Shown: positions 9,375 through 25,839 of the stretch, one piece after another | Layout of the letters: every line of letters begins with the position of its first letter | Numbering within the stretch: the first letter of the stretch is position 1 | Assembly: GCA_963693365.1 (NCBI GenBank) | Contig: CAVNZM010000002.1 | Coordinates: 14,756,001-14,820,000 of the forward strand | Source: Amoebidium appalachense | Taxonomy: Eukaryota; Ichthyosporea | Direction of reading: 5' to 3' | DNA: 64,000 nucleotides | Translations under genes and position numbers: made by a program | The notes under the pieces: generated by a model | What the model saw: the letters and a program-made list of their open reading frames with translations, nothing else | Told to the model about the DNA's origin: nothing | Database searches by the model: none

Positions 9375-10515
9375 GGAGGGGGGGGGCGTGTCTTTTTGTG
9401 TGTGTTTTGCTAAGTGTTGTGCTTTTGTGTTGTGTTTTTGTGTTGTGTGTGTGTCTTTTTGTGTGTGTGGGGTGGTGTGCTTTTGTGCCGTGCTAGGTGT
9501 TGTGCTTTTGTGGCTTTTGTGTTGTGTTTTTGTGTTGTGTGTGTGTCTTTTTGTGTGTGTGGGGTGGTGTGCTTTTGTGCCGTGCTAGGTGTTGTGCTTT
9601 TGTGTTGTGTTTTTGTGTTGTGCTTTTGTGTTGTGTTTTTGTGTTGTGCTTTTGTGCCGTGCTAAGTATTGTGTGTGTGGGGTGGTGTGCTTTTGTGCCG
9701 TGCTAGGTGTTGTGCTTTTGTGTTGTGTTTTTGTGTGTTTTTGTGCCGTGCTAAGTGTGGGGTGTGTGTGTGTGGAGGGGGGGGGGGGGGGGGGGGGGGG
9801 TGTCTGGATCGAGTGGAGTCTTGCTGTCACAGGGGGGGGGGGGGGGGGGGGGGGGGCCGTGCTAAGTGTTGTGCTTTTATGTTGTGTTTTTGTGTTGTGT
9901 TCTTGTGTTGTGTTTTTGTGTTGTGTTTTTGTGTGCTTTTGTGCCGTGCTAGGTGTTGTGCTTTTGTGTTGTGTTTTTGTGTGTTTTTGTGCCGTGCTAG
10001 GTGTACAATTGTGCTTTTGTACCGTGCTAGGTGTTGTGTTTTTGTGTTGTGTTTTTGTGTTGTGTTGTTGCGTTGTGTTTTTGTGTTGTGTTTTTGTGTG
10101 TGCTTTTGTGCCGTGCTAGGTGTTGTGTGTGTGGGGTGGTGTGCTTTTGTGCCGTGCTAGGTTTTGTGTTTTTGTGTTGTGTTTTTGTGTGTTTTTGTGT
10201 TGTGTTTTTGTGTGCTTTTGTGTTGTGTTTTTGTGCCGTGCTAGGTGTTGTGCTTTTGTGTTGTGCTTTTGTGTTGTGTTTTTCTGTGTTTTTGTGCCGT
10301 GCTAGGTGTTGTGTGTGTGTCTTAATGTGTGCTTTTGTGCCGTGCTAAGTGTTGTGTGTGTTGAACTTGTGTTTTTGTGTGTTTTTGTGTTGTGTTTTCG
10401 TGTGTACTTGTTTGTGTTTTTGTGTGCTTTTGTGTTGTGTTTTTGTGCCGTGCTAGGTGTTGTGCATTTGGGTTGTGTTTTTGTGTTGTGTTTTTGTGCC
10501 GTGCTAGGTGTGCTT
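9375..10515. repeat. GTGTTGTGTTTTTGTGCCGTGCTAGG-type array
   Basis: About 1.1 kb of GTGTTGTG, TTTTTGTG and CCGTGCTAGGTGTTGTG modules; CCGTGCTA occurs about 16 times at irregular spacing (roughly 40-100 bp). Interrupted by two poly-G runs near 9777-9800 and 9832-9856. Confidence 0.75.
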
Positions 10516-11175
10516 CCGTGTGCACAGATATCGTTGATCTGTGTACACACCGAGCTACTTGGCCCACGTACATGTAATGTTGATTGCGTCTCTACTAGAT
10601 TTACATGGTGCATTCGTGTCCGATAGTTGTCCAATCAGATCTCGTTTAATTTCCCCAAATATAGAAACCTACATTCCTCTTTATTCAACTCGATTCCTTT
10701 CCCATTCCATTCCTTTCTATCCTCATTCCTTTTTCTTCTTTTCCCACAACGTAGAATTGCTCTATGTTCCCCAGCTATTAGGAATACTTATATTTAGATA
10801 TGTTTATGTTAGGAACATGTATAAATATATGATGCCAGTGAACTAATAGACATATATGTGGTTTCATTTATTTAGCTTTAGTAAATCTTTCCGTGCCATT
10901 AGAAGATTACGATTTATCTTCTATGTGTCGACAGGTATTTCGATTTATTTGCCCTCATAGTTTTCGTTCTTTTGATTGGCTTAGCCTTTGTCGGCTCCAC
11001 ATATCTGCGTATAAAAAGGATTTCATCTTGAAATAAATATCAAGCAGTACATTTCAAGTCTTTTCAGAAACCGTTCCCCCTCTACGGCTGTGTTCTTCCA
11101 GTGTGTCTGTGTGTTGTGTATATCATAACACCCATCTGTGCACTCTGCTTCTCCGTTTACCCACACAAAACAACA
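10516..11175. other. AT-richer intergenic DNA with a promoter-like site
   Basis: No coding signal. GATTGGC (10974-10980, a CCAAT on the minus strand) and TATAAAAA (11010-11017, +) have core-promoter spacing, but no ORF follows on either side in that direction. Confidence 0.35.
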
Positions 11176-11395
11176 GGGAGAGGAGAGGGAGAGGGAGAGA
11201 GGGAGGGAGGGAGGGAGGGAGGAGGGAGGGAGGGAGAGGGAGAGGGAGGGAGGGAGGGAGGGAGGGAGAGGGAGGGAGGGAGAGAGGGAGAGGGCGAGGG
11301 AGGGAGAGGGAGGGAGAAGGAGGGAGAGGGAGGGAGGGAGAGGGAGAGGGAGAGGGAGAGGGGGAGGGAGAAGGAGAGGGGAGAGAGGGAGGGAG

Positions 11396-11486
<91 letters not shown>

Positions 11487-11510
11487 GTGGGGGGGGGTGG
11501 GGGAAGAGAC

Positions 11511-11581
<71 letters not shown>
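11176..11581. repeat. GGGA/GA purine tract followed by TG repeat
   Basis: (GGGAGA)n and (GA)n to about 11548, then (TG)n. Low-complexity ORFs on both strands are artefacts. Confidence 0.85.
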
Positions 11582-11582
<1 letters not shown>

Positions 11583-11720
11583 ATGTATGTGTAGTACACT
11601 CGCCGCTAGCATGCTTGCAAAAAAAACAGATCTGCTCTCTATCACAATGAGCTTGGCTGGGTTGGGAAGCATCTCCCATGTGCATGTAACTTAAAAGTTC
11701 ATGTAAACGACCTTAGGATT

Positions 11721-15795
<4,075 letters not shown>

Positions 15796-16169
15796 GGTGT
15801 CTGGTCCTCTTGCAATATTTGCAAACCCAGTGGAGATTTCACCAAAGAACGACAAAGCAACGCAATACACGTGCAAGTAACACACTGTGTAAATGGGCTA
15901 TGAAGTGTGCCTTAAAATGAAACAGTAGTGCCCGGGGGGGGGAGGGGGAGGGGGGGGAGGTTGGTGTTTGTTCCAAAAAGGGTAAAAGTTACGGTCAAGG
16001 ATGAGTAAAACGAAAAAATAAAACATGCATGGACATAGACGGGCATAAGGGTACAACGCCGACAATGAAGGCCTCGAGATTAAGAGAAAATAAACAGGAA
16101 GACATTGCTGCAAAATGAGTCCGCAGGGAGAGAGGGAAGGGGGAGGGGGGTTAGAGGAAATAGAGTTGT

Positions 16170-16203
<34 letters not shown>

Positions 16204-16868
16204 GAGAAAGAGAGAGAGAAAACGAAAGAGGGGGGGGGGGGGGGGGGGGGGGGGATTGGGGACCTACAAACCCATGGGCTGTAGTTTCATGTCGGATCAG
16301 GGGTTCGGTAGCCATACCCCGAGCATGGGTACCCTATGTACACACGTGTGGTGTTGGTGTTCCTTATGATACATGCACTTCCCCCTTCCCAACCCCCCAC
16401 TCCCCGCTCCCCGCTCCCCTCCCCCCACACCTCTAGCCCTCACCCTCACTCCCCCCTCCCCCCCCCCCCCCCCCCCCCTCCCTTCCTCTTTCCGCCCCCC
16501 TTTATGAATTGCGAATTGAAATATGTACACCAACCATAAAAAATGATAAAGCAACATGACAGAGAAGGCAAAAAGCCAGCAAAAGGCATGAATAAGGCCA
16601 CAATCATTAAGTTGGCTATTGACTTAGCCTCGACAACTAAAAAAATTCGGCATTGTAATTGCAACATCCCCTTTCCCCTCTGGATCCCCCCTCTCCCCTC
16701 CCGGCCCCCTACCCTCCTCACGTCCATTTTCAGCACCCCCAAAACCCACAGAAACAAAAACCATCAGCAAGATGCTACGATTTTTTCAGCTCAACATCCT
16801 CCATCTCAGACACCATGAAAACGAGACGACGCGCATAGTGTGGACACAACAAGCAGGGCAGATACATA
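15796..16868. other. intergenic DNA with poly-G and poly-C tracts
   Basis: G tracts near 15933-15960, 16170-16203 and 16231-16255, a C tract near 16455-16480. No convincing ORF. Confidence 0.45.
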
Positions 16869-17313
16869 TTAGAGCAGGATAACATCGGATACTGCAGGAA
16901 TCCAGTCCTCTATCATGGTATTGAAGAAATACAGCACAACCCTCCACACTTGCGCATGTAGAGCTTACAAGCATGTTTACTCACATGTTTTGGCCAAGGA
17001 GAGCGCAGCGTCGGGGTCTTCCACGATCCCTTGAGTCCGCCCAATGCAGTCACGCCATGTTGGAGTTGTGTCCGCAGGGAGAGAAGAACGTGCCTGCAGA
17101 GGAAACATAACTTCGGTCAACACTTAGTAAAATTTAGCCCCATATATAATAAACCCACCTTTTGCCCTCCTGAATACCATCCCTCTGTGCCCTATTTTTC
17201 CCTCTCTCTTTAACCGTGTGCGTCAGTTGACCTGTGCCGTTTTCCAGGGGGATGTGGCTTACATCTTGATTCTGAAGCTTGGTCGACGTCACGGAGCCCG
17301 ATTCGAAAGTGCA
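16869..17313 (-). CDS. 3' exons of an unidentified gene
   Basis: Three exon-like blocks on the minus strand: 17313-17263, 17093-16985 and 16891-16869. Donors GTAAGC and GTGAGT and acceptors TCTGCAG and TCCTGCAG are good, the phases fit, and the join ends at TAA, giving a 60-residue C-terminus with the core TPTWRDCIGRTQGIVEDPD. No domain recognised. The upstream exon is not resolved; a protein-like stretch on the same strand near 17470-17600 is a candidate. The first block also reads well on the + strand, so strand assignment is tentative. Confidence 0.33.
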
Positions 17314-18228
17314 CTGACGCGTGTTATGTTCTTTCGAGGTTTCGCCCCGGCCCAACACACCCACAAACGCACATGTACAAACACACACGCACGCACGCAA
17401 TTGTAAACCCTTTCTCTCTTGTCCTCCTTTTCTCTCTCCCTCTCGTTCTTTCCCCCTCTCACAACTCTCGCTCAACTTTTTCTCCCTCTCCCTCGTGGTT
17501 GTTGACGCCGTCTCGGGCCCCTGCCTTTTCAAGTTCTTTTTCGGCAAAACATGGCCAACGTAGAGCAATTGTATTGGCTTCCAGGAAAAAGAAGCCACCG
17601 AATGTAATAACTTGCCGCCGGAGCACGGGGTGTAATTCAAAAGCAATTCAAAAGTATACAGCACTACAGCATGTGCCTTTCACTGATTTTATAATGACAT
17701 CTAAAATTAGTTTAACCTTGTAAATCAATACATATAATAGCATCCCTGGGTGTCCGTTGCACTGTTCAAGTTGCCGTTGTGTGGGTAATCTCTGCCGTTT
17801 TATTCGTGATTTATCATGTTGTTGATATGTTGATGTTGCACAACTGCGAGATTTGCTTGTTCCGATTGGTCGATATTGCGCATCTTTTAGATTTTCTAAA
17901 GGATTATGATTGGTTAATAAAACCACCATCAAATGCTTAGGCTCAATGGCCAGAATCTTCGGAATGCGAAATAACGTCAACGGAATGTGGGTCAAAGATC
18001 CTTCATGCTCTCAACTCCAGTCAACTTTCTGACATGTTCCTGTCACTTGCCACATTGCTATCACCGATAACGTATGCTTGCATGTAGATATAAGGCCAGA
18101 TATATATATATTTATTATGTTTTTCTAGTATACTCATTTTCGCTGAGTTACCTATGCACTCTCCGTCACGTCCTGAGTCACTCACTGACCTCAGAGCACG
18201 TCATCTCCGGATCGAATCTAGTAACCCA
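17314..18228. other. intergenic, with paired CCAAT boxes
   Basis: Two CCAAT boxes on the minus strand near 17858 and 17912 (seen as GATTGG) could belong to the promoter of the gene at 16869-17313. A CT-rich tract spans about 17410-17490. No supported gene on the + strand. Confidence 0.35.
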
Positions 18229-18270
18229 CCAATCACTGCGAGGCGTGTTTGGGTTCAAATCGTATAAAAA
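18229..18270 (+). promoter_or_regulatory. CCAAT and TATA boxes of the transporter gene
   Basis: CCAATCA at 18229-18235 and TATAAAAA at 18263-18270, on the coding strand, about 200 bp before the ATG at 18468. Confidence 0.6.
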
Positions 18271-18467
18271 CCGGGGAACCCGTTCATTTTCATCACAGTT
18301 GTGCGCGGAGAGGCTTGCTGAACTAACGTGGTACTCGAGCCCTTCCCGCTGTATACATTTCAGAGCCATTTGCATAGTAGAAATTCCCTTTTTTATTTAT
18401 TTATTACATCTATAATATTTTTGCTGATGCACACACACGCACATAACTTTGCAAATACCTGTCAAAG

Positions 18468-19892
18468 ATGTCGCTAGTGATAGAGTCGACACCAGCCAAT
18501 GGGCCGGTTCCCATCTCCTCCTCTGTGTCTGCCGTTGTGGTGCTCCAAGACGCTAAGAAAAAACTGTCAGACGAGCCATCCAACGAGAAAGATGTGTGCA
18601 CAGTTAACGACACGGCGAGTTTGGAGGCAGGAGATGCGGATGAATTTCGCAAGGGTACCATCCCCGGCTCCATAGCGAACATTGTAAACACCATTGTAGG
18701 GGCAGGTATTCTCGCACTACCGGCACAATTCAACGAGTTGGGATGGGCGTTATGTATTGTAGTCATGTCGCTCTCAGCTTTGGGCTCTGCCTTTGGCCTC
18801 AACCTACTGTCTTCTTGCGCACACAAAATCGGCGGGGAAAACACATCTTTCGGTATGGTGGCGGCAAAAACGTACCCGAAGATCGCATGGCTGGTTGACT
18901 TGGCGGTATTTGTAACAACCTTCGGCGGGGCAGCATCTTATCTTATCGTCGTTGGGGATTTGATGCCGGCTGTGTGCGTGCAAATAGGCGCTGCGGCAAC
19001 TTCCTTATGGGCAAGCAGACACGTGTGGACCACTGCCGCATTTGTCGTAATCGGTGTTCCTTTGACGTGCTTGCGCAACCTTGCACCACTTCGCTTCACG
19101 TCGTACATTTCAGTGGCGTGCATCCTGTACTGCCTTATTTTGGTTATCCTCTTTTTCTCCCAACCTTCAGATACTATTAACCCATGCCTCAACACCGACG
19201 GCTCGCTTAAGGTCGACTGCCAAGGGAACGTCAAACTCTTCACCACCAACCCACTTTCGTTTTTCCGCGCCTTGCCGACTTTTGCATTCGCCTTCGCTTG
19301 CCACTACAACATTTTCCCCGTCTACAACGAGATTCGAAAGCCCACCATGACGCGTATGAACATCGTCATTTATTCTTCCGTTCCCATTGTTACTTTTCTT
19401 TATCTTTCTTTCGGTCTTCTCGGCTACCTCACATACGGTGACAAGGTACCATCCAACATTTTGGTGGCGTACCCTGAGCTTCCACTTGTTTCCGCTGCAC
19501 GTATTCTCGTGAGTCTATTCGTCACTTTTTCATACCCGCTCATGACACACCCTTCACGGCAGGCGCTTATTCACATTCTGGAGGTTTCTATTCACAAGTA
19601 TAAACCCGAGGCCCTAACTAATCCCAAATTGCACAAAATGATTTTCTGGGGTATGACTGTTTTCGTTTGTGGTCTTTCATATCTTGTGGCAATGTTGACG
19701 AATGATTTGGGTAAAGTGTTTGCTTTGGTAGGAGCTACTGCTAGCACCGCAGTAACTTTTACCTTCCCAGGGTTGTATTATTGGAAGTTGTTTACGTGGG
19801 AGGAAGGTAGGATGAAGAGGTGGGGGGCTCTAATTATGTTGGTGTTTGGTGCCCTTTTGACACCGTGTGCCGTTGCAGCTGTTTTCATTTAA
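18468..19892 (+). CDS. amino-acid transporter, AAAP/SLC38 (AVT6-like) family
   Basis: Secondary transporter of neutral amino acids across the plasma or vacuolar/lysosomal membrane, by family. Single uninterrupted frame of 474 residues from ATG 18468 (AAAG before the ATG). A cytosolic Ser/Glu/Asp-rich tail of about 62 residues is followed by the family signature GTIPGSIANIVNTIVGAGIL (63-82) and a total of 11 hydrophobic segments, the usual AAAP topology; HYNIFPVYNEI follows TM6 as in SLC38 proteins. Substrate cannot be read from sequence. AATAAA at 19963-19968 is a likely polyadenylation signal. It is the only clear intronless host gene here and carries no simple repeats. Confidence 0.93.
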   Translation: MSLVIESTPANGPVPISSSVSAVVVLQDAKKKLSDEPSNEKDVCTVNDTASLEAGDADEFRKGTIPGSIANIVNTIVGAGILALPAQFNELGWALCIVVMSLSALGSAFGLNLLSSCAHKIGGENTSFGMVAAKTYPKIAWLVDLAVFVTTFGGAASYLIVVGDLMPAVCVQIGAAATSLWASRHVWTTAAFVVIGVPLTCLRNLAPLRFTSYISVACILYCLILVILFFSQPSDTINPCLNTDGSLKVDCQGNVKLFTTNPLSFFRALPTFAFAFACHYNIFPVYNEIRKPTMTRMNIVIYSSVPIVTFLYLSFGLLGYLTYGDKVPSNILVAYPELPLVSAARILVSLFVTFSYPLMTHPSRQALIHILEVSIHKYKPEALTNPKLHKMIFWGMTVFVCGLSYLVAMLTNDLGKVFALVGATASTAVTFTFPGLYYWKLFTWEEGRMKRWGALIMLVFGALLTPCAVAAVFI

Positions 19893-20399
19893 AATTTATA
19901 ACCTTAAATTTAAAAGTGGAACCAATTATTTTTATGTGCAAGCCTTATGCTCGTGTGATCCAAATAAATGCTGTTTGCTTATTTACTGTATCAATGATTC
20001 GAATGACATGGAGCCGTTATTGGCTTGAAAGTGGTATGTGTTGAGCTGTACATGTATGACTGGTGTATTATAAATATAAAGTTTTATTTTTAGTGATGAA
20101 CAGGAAAAGTAGCTGCTGAAAAAAGCCTGTCTTAAAATTTTAAAACCCAGCAAGTTGTTCAAAGTTGCTGAGACAAAACATATTCCTTAAACAAAAATAA
20201 AGCTTAAGCTTAAGCCCTCTTTTTTTTTTTTGCTGTGTACGTCATGATAGGTGTGTGTGTATGCACGTTTAGTTGTTTGAGTGGGTGCGTGGTTTGTGTT
20301 GTGTTCTCTGTGTGGGTGTGTGTGTTGTTTGTGTGTTTGTGTGGCGGGGAGGGGAGGGGACGGGGGGAGGAGGGGATGGGTGGGTGGGTGGGGGGCCCG

Positions 20400-20437
<38 letters not shown>

Positions 20438-20689
20438 GTGGTTATGCAGGTATTATGGAAGCCGGAATATTCACTTAAACCAAAATGGAGTGCTGCTGCA
20501 GGCATCGATGATCTAATCAGTTTTGGTTGGTGAAGAATCTTTTTCTGTACTTGCTTCCACAAAGTAGTGGCTTCATGTAGTGTTCGTAAGTAGTATGACA
20601 TATTAGATCTATTTTGCAGATCGTGTGTTGGACAGGTGTGTGCGAGTGTGCATTCGCGGGTGTGTACACATGTGAGCGCACGGTCGTGC

Positions 20690-20754
<65 letters not shown>

Positions 20755-20818
20755 CGCGCGTGTACACACGCGCGCGTCCGTGCGCTCGCACTCGGGGGAT
20801 TGTGTGTGGGTGGAGTGG

Positions 20819-20871
<53 letters not shown>

Positions 20872-21241
20872 GGAGGCAATTTGAGTTTATAAGTCGTAGT
20901 CAAAATGATCAATAGTTGTTCCAGCGGCCTTTTAGGGCCTTGAAGTTCCTTCCTTTCGTCAAGGCTACGAAGTGTGCGGCAGTTATACACACACAGGCAA
21001 GTGACATGTTCCGATAAAAGCATTCCATTTGCGTAAACACTGACAGCAAGAGGCACATCTCTCTATTGTAAATTGCAGATTGCGCCCAACTAAGACATTT
21101 TTCACTTATCTTACATCATTAAGAAAATACACATTCTTAAGATGTGAGCCATTCATCTTACATCCATTAAAAGAGCACATAATGTTACGTTGAATTACAT
21201 TCGTGTATAAAATCTCAATAAGCACCATTATTTCAAAACTT
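19893..21241. other. intergenic, simple repeats
   Basis: 3' flank of the transporter, poly-G (about 20403-20436), (TG)n 20692-20750, then adjoining T and G tracts 20820-20872. A minus-strand stretch at about 20440-20600 starting at an ATG (MSYYLRTLHEATTLW...) looks protein-like but has no partner exon, so it is not called a gene. Confidence 0.4.
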
Positions 21242-21923
21242 TTACGGCAGTCCCAGGTCTGGAATTTGGTCATGGACCCCCACATGGTCATCCTCATGAC
21301 CCCCCCCAACCCCCACCTCCAATCCCACCCCGACCACCCCCAACGTCCCAAACTCCACCCCCACATCCCCGTCTACTTCCCCCTCCCCTTCCACATGCCC
21401 TTCCTCTCTCCCCAGTCTCTCTCCCAAACCATTTCCTTCATGCACACCGTCCCCCACAACCCTTAACCCTTCCCCTAAACCATCATTTAAACCCCCGCCA
21501 TTACCCATTCCCTCCGAAATTCCACCTGGCCATTCAGACATGACAAACACTGTCTTCCCTATGCACAAACCCGCTTCCTGTTTTCTATGCGCCTCTCGCA
21601 CCGATTCAAGAGAAAACGGAAGACGTGTGACTAAATTGGACACTAAAACCCCGTCTTGTAAAAGTGTAGCAAGGAGGGTTAAATGTTGTCGCATTTTTTC
21701 AACTTCACAGTCATACATGGCCCGTGCAAACACCAACTCGGTGGTGAAAGTCGCTCTTTTTGCCATCAAATTTCCGATGGGGAGGGGGGTCGCGGTGCCC
21801 ACGGCAGTCACGATAGACCCCATGGGGTTTATGATGTCGCAGTACTGGTCGAAGTACACATCAGTCGTGTAGGCATTGAAGATGTAGTCCACACCTGCAC
21901 CGCGAACGGGGGGGGGGGGGGGG

Positions 21924-21985
<62 letters not shown>

Positions 21986-23130
21986 GAGAGAGTGTGTGTG
22001 TGTGTGTGTTTGGGGGCAGGGGAGGGGGGGAAGGGGGAGGGGAGAGAGAAGGGGGTGGTGGGGGGGGAGGGGGGGGGGGGGGGTAGGGGGGTAGAAGCCG
22101 GTCAGTAAGTTTTTGTGCCTGGGCGCCTGGAGTGAGGGCATCCATTGTACATTGACATACTTGGTGCGCACGTTCTTCCCAAGGGTGGGAAGCCGGGGGG
22201 GGGGGGGGGGGGGGGGGGGGGGAAGCGAGAGAGTTTTTTTTAACAAAATTGGGGTTGGGATCGGACTTCAGACTGCTTGCCCTAATTGTGGTTGCCTGAA
22301 CAGGCACGTAGAGGGGAAGTATTTTGTGTTTACCGAAATGGGGGGCGGAGCTTCTATCTCCTTTTCTCTGTAGAGGTAGCTCATCAAGCTTCATGAAATG
22401 GTCAGGTAGACTGTAGCACAGACGGCGACGGCGGCTGGTATGTGCGAATGTGTCACCTGATTGGCTGTTATCGCCAAGTTGAGCCAATCAGGGGTCGGAT
22501 GATCCCGTCACGATGTTATGCTGCGGCTTCCACTTGAATGTTGGGCCGGGCACAGCAGGGGAGGGGGGGAGGGGAGGGAGGGAGGGGGGGGGGGGGGGGG
22601 GGGGGGGGAGGGGGAAGCGCACCGGGAGGAATGGGGGAAGGGGGCGGAGTGATTGGAGGAAGTTACCAAAGGAAGGGACGATGGGGATCATTTGGTCACT
22701 TTCAAATGGAAGAAAGGGAGGGCGAAGCACGGGGCAAGGGCGGGAGGGGGAAGGGAGGAGGGCGGGAAGAGAGAGAGAGGGGAGGCGGGGGGGGAAGAAG
22801 GGGGTGGGGGGAAGGGGGGAGGGGGGGATGTGTAAGTAGGGGGGGGAGAGGAGGAGCCGCAACATACCCGCCAAGCCGATTCTGGCCAGCTGCTCTTTGA
22901 TTGGCCGATGGTGGTTGATCACGTGATCGGCACCGCTATTTTTAGCCACGGCCATGGTTTCTGGGCGGGAAGCCGTTGCTATGACGACCATGTGCAGAAG
23001 TCTTTTTGCTATTTGGATGGCAAACGAGCCTATGCCACCACCCCCCGGAAGAACGAGAATGGTGCGGCCTATGGATTGGGGCACACTGAGCTGTAGGGAG
23101 GGGGGGGGGGGGGGGGGGGAGGGGGATTGG

Positions 23131-23162
<32 letters not shown>

Positions 23163-23245
23163 GGGGTGGTGGTGGGGGAAGGGGGGGGGGGGGGGAGTGG
23201 GGGTTAAAGGTTGGGGATTAATTCTTATGTTCAATATTAGACCAT

Positions 23246-23285
<40 letters not shown>

Positions 23286-24436
23286 CCCCCTCCCCCTGCC
23301 TGCCCAAGAAAAAAAAAGATAAAAACAACAAACAAATAAATAATAATAAATATGAAGAAAAAAAACGGCAAACACCGACACACATCTATAAACACACCCA
23401 CCATGCACACTCACGGACATGCAAAACTGCACACTACATATGCAACAACTTCACGGTCGTGCCCATGTCACTTTTGCTGTTAGAACAAAGTGTGATTCTT
23501 CCTATCCATTAACCATGTCTCCACTCGATCGCCAACACACACACAGACGCAGTGAGAAGACACGCACAAACACAAAACACATGCTCAGTGAAAGAGACAC
23601 CCACGCACAAACACGCGCACACATGCATGCACACGCACACACACACATACACACACACACACACCACCACCACCCCCACTCCCACCCCGACCCCCCCTTC
23701 CCCCGACCCCCTTCCACACACACACACACACCCAACCCCCTCCCCTCCCCCACCCTACCCCACTAACTGCCCCCCCCCCTTTTCCCCCCCCCTGTCCCCC
23801 CCCCCCCCCACACCCACACACCCACCCACCACCACACCCACACCCACCCGCTCACCCACACACCCACATCCACATTCCCCCCCCCACCTCCCCACACACA
23901 CACCCACACCCACATCCACCCCCCCCCCCCCCCCCACACACACACTCACATCCACCCTCCTCCCCCCCCTCCCCCCCTCCCCCCCCCCCCATACACACAC
24001 ACACACACACACACACCTTCAACTGCTCAGTCAATGCCTCGTATGCCGTCAGCCCAACCAATGGAATAGCGGCAGCTTCCTCAAACGTGAGATTTCCCGG
24101 AAATCGTGCCACCATTCTCTCATCCACACACGTAAATTCCGCATTAGAACCCGGTTTTGTCACATCTCCAACAAAGAAAACCCGGTCACCTTTTTTGAAA
24201 TTTACGACATTTTTTCCAACCTGCTCCACGATTCCCGCGCCGTCATATCCGAGCACCATGTGAGATTTAATTGGTCCCTGAGCGAATAGGTTAACCCTTT
24301 GCTGGCAATCGACAGGGTTTAGGGAGGCAGCGTGATTTTGCACCAGCACGCTATTGGCTGATGGCTTGGGAATGGGAACAATAGCACTTTCTAGAACCTC
24401 GGCGCCACCGTAGTGACGAATCACAATTGCCTCCAT
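21242..24436 (-). CDS. medium-chain oxidoreductase, zeta-crystallin/zinc-type ADH-like, three exons
   Basis: NAD(P)H-dependent reduction of quinones or enals, by family. Exons 24436-24017, 23090-22868 and 21894-21242; phases 0 and 1 fit and the joins fall inside continuous family homology. Residues 1-140 form the GroES-like half (LGYDGAGIVEQVG, GDRVFFVGD). The nucleotide fold has GGGGIG at 156-161 and SGADHVINH. The ending SGV..GKTVFVM resembles the normal C-terminus near residue 334, yet the frame runs on for about 97 Gly/Glu/Asp/Val-rich residues to the stop at 21242. No structural-zinc Cys cluster is seen. Donor 1 is AAG followed by a GTGTGTG repeat. A possible 5'UTR intron ends CCGTACAG near 24475. 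Intron 1 holds large CA/C-rich tracts. Confidence 0.85.
23091..24016. repeat. simple repeats filling oxidoreductase intron 1
   Basis: C tract 23252-23283, CA/C-rich DNA 23520-24015, G tracts 23100-23200. The CA tract at 24000-24016 is the reverse complement of the GTGTGT donor. Confidence 0.9.
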
Positions 24437-25090
24437 CGTGTCTCTCTCGTGTCGTGTCTGGGCTAGTTGCTGTACGGGGGGGAGAAAAAAGTTGGGTTAG
24501 CGAAAGATTGTGGAAGGGTTTAGAAACAGGTTTTAAAAAAGAAACATCGCAACATGGCAAACGAGTTTTTATGTCACACCCACCGATGCACACACACACA
24601 CACGCACACACACACACACATCACAAATACACAAACACTACCCCCCCCCCCCCCCCCAAACACACATGCAAGTACACATGGGGGGGAGGGGGGGGGGGGG
24701 GTATGTGGATGGGTGCGTGGGGGGGGGGGGGGGGGGGGGGTTCTATACACACACATGCCACCGTTAGACAAAGACCAGGAATGTGAGGGAAGCACATTGC
24801 TTTTTAGATCAACCGGGTATAGAGATAAGCAGATATGAGTGCTGAAGAAGAATGGGAGTGCATATTGCCACTATGGAATATGTGGCCGTTCTTTTAACCC
24901 CGGTGGGAGGGCAAGCATGGATATAAATGGGGTAGACGGGTGCAATGGGGTTCGGGGAAAGGGGGGAAGAGGGGGGGGGGGGGGGGGGGGGGGGGGGAGG
25001 GTACGTGACAGCACGGGGGGCAGGGACGGAAGAGGGGGGGAAGGGGCTTCATGCACATAAGAGTTTGAAATATGGAATAGGAGACATCAA

Positions 25091-25124
<34 letters not shown>

Positions 25125-25839
25125 CTTTCCGTTGTGCTCTAGCGTGTGCAAAACGAACATGCCTTTTGCAGGAAGAAAGGGGAAAGAAGGAAAAGTAGAA
25201 ATGTATGGGAGGAGAAGGGGTGGTGTGTGTATGGGCGAGTATGTGTGTGGGTGGGTGTGAATTCTGTGGGCATGCAGCTTTTTATTTGTCTGTTTCTGCT
25301 TTTTTTTTTTGTTTTTTTTTTGGGGGGGGGGGGGTGGGGGGGAGGGGGGTGGGGGGGGAGGGGAGGGGGCGGGGAAGGGGGGGAGGGGGGAGGGGGGGAG
25401 GCACCATATGCTTATCGGAGTCGTGGGGAATCAAGGTATGTGCAAAGCACCTTTTCCTTTTTTTTGTGGGGGGGGGGGGGGGGGAGGGGGGGGAGGGGGG
25501 GGGGAAAGGGGAGATAGCCCTCTTTGTGGGGGGGGGGGGGGGGGTTAAGGACGGCTACAAAAAACAAGACTGTTCCTGTGCATTGCATGTATTGTGTGAT
25601 AGTGTGCAGTACACGTGTTTGCTGGTGTCTCTTCTCCGTGTGTGTGTGCACAAGCGTGTGTCCATGTATTTGTGTATGTCTGGATATAGATTATATCAAT
25701 GGTGCACACAAACCAACAACAGGATATAGCGTGTATTGATTGCAGACAAGAGAAGGTATATCAGATTGTGTGGGCGAAGCGAAGGAGGCGCGGGGGGAGG
25801 GGGTAACATTATGAAAGAAAAGCAGGAGGCATAGGAGGG
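24437..25839. other. intergenic, poly-G/C and CA repeats
   Basis: CA repeats near 24590-24620; G tracts near 24680, 24720-24740, 24970-24998, 25090-25124, 25320-25400, 25468-25504 and 25528-25545. No supported gene. Confidence 0.5.

Noticed and set aside
22440-22500. Promoter with inverted CCAAT boxes
   Set aside because: It lies within an intron of the oxidoreductase and no exon starts nearby; kept only as a note.
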